A stretch of DNA of 64,000 nucleotides from JAWKTT01 sp041398965. GTDB taxonomy: Bacteria > Planctomycetota > Planctomycetia > Planctomycetales > Planctomycetaceae. Below, piece after piece: positions 61,530 to 64,000 of the stretch. The first letter of the stretch is position 1. Each line of letters opens with the position of its first letter. The stretch spans positions 62,001 to 126,000 of the forward strand of contig JAWKTT010000013.1 of NCBI GenBank assembly GCA_041398965.1, given 5' to 3'. Made by a program: the position numbers and the translations under genes. A model generated the notes under the pieces. That model did not search any database. It had not been told where the DNA came from and saw nothing but the letters and a program-made list of their open reading frames with translations.

Positions 61530-61913
61530 TTAACAGACCTCAATCGAATTTGTCAGACGACGGTTCGCAACTTCATTGAGGGCCGCATGGGTGGCGAGTT
61601 GCTTGGCGTAGTAGGTGGTGGTCACTCCGGAGATCACGACATCGTCGCCGTAGACCTGAATCTGCAAGTCACGAATTCTGTTCCCTGTGCGGCAGTGCAC
61701 AACGCGCTGCAATCTTGCCACGAGATCGTCCACTGTCAAGCCTTCATCGGGAGGGACGGATCCGTGGATCACATTCTCAAATGACTGCGGAATCTTTGTG
61801 AGATTTTGCTCAGGTAGCACGATAAACCCTCCTTGAGGAGCTGTGGCACGGTGGCGTCCCCCACCGAAGTTGAAAGATGGCGTGGACAGGTCTTCTTTCG
61901 CGTTCCTTCGCAT
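61530..61913 (-). CDS. BON-domain protein
   Basis: The 127-residue protein has a BON-like C-terminal domain (LTVDDLVARLQRVVHCRTGN, then IRDLQIQVYGDDVVISGVTT and LATHAALNEVANRRLTNSIE), a small fold for binding phospholipids or other ligands. The N-terminal ~55 residues are basic and Pro-rich (RRNAKEDLSTPSFNFGGG) with no signal peptide; TKIPQSFENVIHGS precedes the domain. The start is ATG 61913. It lies 373 bases downstream of pgsA on the same strand. Confidence 0.8.
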   Translation of the reverse strand: MRRNAKEDLSTPSFNFGGGRHRATAPQGGFIVLPEQNLTKIPQSFENVIHGSVPPDEGLTVDDLVARLQRVVHCRTGNRIRDLQIQVYGDDVVISGVTTTYYAKQLATHAALNEVANRRLTNSIEVC

Positions 61914-62286
61914 TCAGACATCAAAGCAAAGACTGTTCCTAAGTCGAACTGATCCAGAAAAATGAACCAGCATCATCAGCACGGATCGCTCAATTGCTCA
62001 CCGTAGCTGCAATCCATTGCGAGCACCCACCGTGAGACTACCAATCGAATCAGAGATCGTCAACGTTTTTCGTGTAACAATTACAGGGGCGCGCGGTGAC
62101 AATCTGTCTCGGAATTGTCCAGAGAGGCAGATTCTTCATTCAAGAGCGTTCGATGCCATGTTGTCGCATGGGCTGAGAAAGGGGGGCGAGATTCGTGTCA
62201 GATCACAAACTTTTCAGGCCCGTTTGTTGGAACAGTCAACTCACATGCCGTGAGTGAACACGGATCAATTCCATCAGCATTCGCGG
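61914..62286. other. Intergenic region between pgsA and the BON-protein gene
   Basis: About 370 bases. It contains an inverted repeat at 62101-62133 (AATCTGTCTC with GAGGCAGATT, one G-U pair, 13-nt loop) without a T-run. No gene is recognised. Confidence 0.4.
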
Positions 62287-62952
62287 TCAGAATCGCGGTG
62301 ACTCGGGCGATTTCCAGACTTGAATCGCACGCCAACTGTATTCAACACCGCTATAGAGGGTGATTCCGACTGTCCCCCACAGCAGGATGTCTCGCACCTG
62401 CACGAACAGTTCAGGAGAGATGGCGTCCGGAAGCATCGACAGGAATTCCTGGCTGAGTGACAACAAGGCAAAGGGGACGGTGACGCATTGCAGTCCCATC
62501 TTCAACTTTCCAGTCAGTTTAGCGGAGAAGTCTCTTCCATGTTGCTCAAGAAAGGCTCGGAGTGAAGTGATGAACATTTCGCGAGCAACAATGATAAATG
62601 TCATCCAGCCGGTGACACCGCTCGTCAGTGTCCCAGAGACTTTCCCTTGAAGAAAGATAAAGGCCCCACAGATGATGATCTTGTCGACAAAGGGGTCGAG
62701 AATCCGCCCCAAGACCGTCACCTGGCCATACTTACGAGCCAGATAGCCATCCAGAACGTCGGTAGCAGCCGCAACCATGAACAAGACGGCTGAGAGTCGC
62801 CACCAACCGTCAAGATCAATCAGTGCAAACAAAACCACCGCGAGAATCAGGCGGGCACTGGTAATCGCATTCGGCAAATTGACCGGGTTTCCGCCGCCGG
62901 AGGGGGCGATTTCAGGAGAGACGGCTTCGTTTGAATTGGAGTCAACGGACAT
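62287..62952 (-). CDS. pgsA: Phosphatidylglycerophosphate synthase
   Basis: PgsA makes phosphatidylglycerophosphate from CDP-diacylglycerol and glycerol 3-phosphate, the first step to phosphatidylglycerol. The 221-residue protein has the CDP-alcohol phosphotransferase signature DVLDGYLARKYGQVTVLGR followed by ILDPFVDK, with all catalytic Asp residues. Several transmembrane helices are seen (LILAVVLFALIDL, LSAVLFMVAAATD, IIICGAFIFLQGKV, WMTFIIVAREMFI, MGLQCVTVPFALLSLSQEF, ILLWGTVGITLYSGVEY). The start is ATG 62952; a longer N-terminus from 63006 is possible. The N-terminal 30 residues are hydrophilic. Confidence 0.94.
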   Translation of the reverse strand: MSVDSNSNEAVSPEIAPSGGGNPVNLPNAITSARLILAVVLFALIDLDGWWRLSAVLFMVAAATDVLDGYLARKYGQVTVLGRILDPFVDKIIICGAFIFLQGKVSGTLTSGVTGWMTFIIVAREMFITSLRAFLEQHGRDFSAKLTGKLKMGLQCVTVPFALLSLSQEFLSMLPDAISPELFVQVRDILLWGTVGITLYSGVEYSWRAIQVWKSPESPRF

Positions 62953-63941
62953 TTGAAATTCGAGGCACTGTGGTCGGTCGTCTTGTCGCCGACAGAGGCG
63001 AACCATCAACTCGTTATCATCACCCCGATTGCCGCCGCTTCAATGAATTGAGTGGCGTCAGCGAAGACATGTTGGAAAAACGAAGCGCTACCGACGCTTC
63101 TGTGCCGGAGCATAACGACTCGGAGAGACGAATGCACCCAGAACCAACACCAACACTAGGTCCCGCCTTTCGCAACTGCGCAAACGTTGCACAGCCAATG
63201 TGCGGAATCACAACACCAAGTCAGTCACAACCTCTCCCCTGAACAGCGGGACTTCGCTCTGCAATCATAGCCAGCCCGCTGGAATACAGCGTGGCTACTC
63301 CGGCGGAATCGAGACGCTGGAGATATTTGAGGTCCATAAAAACAGAAGCGTCCCGAATGTAAACACTCGGGACGCTCCGGGGTTCGCCATGCGACAAGTG
63401 CGGGCCAACGCTTGCCGCGGCTGGGACTTTACAGTGCAAACCACGTGCCGCATTGAACTTTTAATCGCACATTACCGCAAGACATTACCATCGCTAGACT
63501 TGCATTATTCTTACACATTCGCAATCAAGCGGTCGGCATGCTCTCTTTTTGTACACTCTGATTGATTCGCTTGCGCAGCACTTGGAGTACCCCGTGCCAA
63601 AGCGGCCTCTTCTCTTCGACAAACCTCAAGAAAATACGGCGATGATCGCTGAGGTTTCTGCAGAAATTACGCATGGTGTGACAATTCCTGCCCGATTTGT
63701 CCGGGCTGGCAACTGTAATCAACGGAAAAACCGGAAAATCTTAACTGACCGACAGGATTGCTTCATGCGGAACCTTCGGAAAGGTCGATTCGAAGAAGGC
63801 ACGTTGGCTTGATACAAGCGCCGTTGGTACCGGCTCAACGTCATGAGCACTTTCCAACGGGCTGCTGTCAGCCTTTGAACGTTACGGCAAGCCCCTCTCG
63901 ACTCTATTTGTGAAACGCCCAAGACGGGCAAGGAGAATTCA
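62953..63941. other. Large gene-poor region with a terminator-like palindrome
   Basis: Nearly 1 kb without a convincing gene. Short frames on both strands lack motifs, apart from a minus-strand frame (63221-63439) that contains a short STAS-like stretch (VFMDLKYLQRLDSAGVATLY). An inverted repeat lies at 63347-63376. The region may hold a small RNA, promoters or a decayed gene. Confidence 0.45.
63341..63376 (-). terminator. Palindrome with T-run on the minus strand
   Basis: AGCGTCCCGA (63347-63356) and TCGGGACGCT (63367-63376) form a perfect 10-bp stem, with three more pairs inside. On the minus strand it is followed by TCTGTTTTT, the form of an intrinsic terminator. There is no recognisable minus-strand gene upstream of it to terminate (63377-63941), which is odd. 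Confidence 0.6.
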
Positions 63942-64000
63942 ATGCGACGGATCGTATGGCTGCTCGCGGTATGCGGCGTCGTCGGCGCCGCCGTCCCTTG
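63942..64000 (+). CDS. Start of a secreted protein (truncated by window end)
   Basis: ATG 63942 follows AAGGAG with a six-base spacer. The 19 visible residues (MRRIVWLLAVCGVVGAAVP) are a typical signal peptide: two Arg, then a hydrophobic core. The protein continues beyond the window, so its function is unknown. Confidence 0.7.
   Translation, partial: MRRIVWLLAVCGVVGAAVP

Noticed and set aside
61186..61533. A 115-codon plus-strand frame after the lipoprotein gene
   Set aside because: It crosses a strong intrinsic terminator, starts without a good ribosome-binding site, and has no known domain.
1..64000. tRNA, rRNA, CRISPR arrays, insertion sequences and attachment sites
   Set aside because: I scanned by eye for T-loop patterns, regularly spaced repeats, transposase motifs and tRNA-flanked direct repeats and found none. 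A covariance-model search would be the decisive check.

Overview
The window reads as a chromosomal segment of a member of the Planctomycetes, probably of the order Planctomycetales. The evidence is a set of gene families that are expanded or largely confined to that phylum: a DUF1549/DUF1553-type protein with a planctomycete cytochrome c motif, two DUF1501 proteins (one paired with DUF1800), two DUF1559 pseudopilin-like proteins, ECF sigma factors of planctomycete type, and a FecR/LamG membrane protein behind a sigma factor. The GC content is moderate to high by eye, Shine-Dalgarno sites are irregular, and GTG/TTG starts are common. I see no phage, transposase, integrase, CRISPR array, tRNA or rRNA.

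Layout. 1-3318 (minus): sigma factor, FecR/LamG protein and cytochrome-type DUF1549 protein, tightly overlapping. 3735-8139: ribosome silencing factor RsfS, a secreted protein of unknown function, ribosomal protein S1 and its terminator. 8505-11310: DUF1501 protein, a 51-codon ORF overlapping both neighbours, and a SAM methyltransferase. 11467-13932 (minus): a glucuronokinase-like GHMP kinase, GalU and CsrA. 14406-18929: endonuclease III, an FkbM methyltransferase, a zinc-ribbon/L7-L12-like membrane protein, a degenerate receiver protein and a coiled-coil zinc-ribbon protein. 19108-26752: a membrane protein, a PP2C phosphatase, an amidohydrolase, a second ECF sigma factor, a secreted EEP-family hydrolase and an S9 peptidase. 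27001-31466 (minus): a secreted thioredoxin-like protein, a response regulator and a histidine kinase. 31802-38423 (plus): cyclophilin, a lipoprotein, a DUF3352-like protein, DUF1800 and DUF1501.

38486-48869: TruB and HolA (minus), a degenerate phosphohexomutase and a TIM-barrel isomerase (plus), then on the minus strand a Fis/AAA+ regulator lacking the GAFTGA loop and a terpenoid pair, in which a DUF116-polyprenyl synthetase fusion lies next to a squalene-hopene-cyclase-like protein. 49353-57521: a DUF1559 protein, a beta-CASP nuclease, a histidine kinase coupled to a glycosyltransferase, and a large DsbD-like protein (minus). 58107-64000: a coiled-coil membrane protein, a DUF1559/small lipoprotein pair, a BON-domain protein and PgsA (minus), nearly 1 kb without a convincing gene, and the start of a secreted protein.

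Most of the window is housekeeping genes in short operons mixed with planctomycete-specific surface and export proteins. The most promising candidates for undescribed biology are the terpene cyclase/fused prenyl synthase pair (44795-48869), the glucuronokinase-GalU pair (11467-13554), the doubly overlapping small ORF (9947-10102) and several proteins that keep a fold but have lost its key residues (phosphohexomutase, AAA+ activator, receiver).
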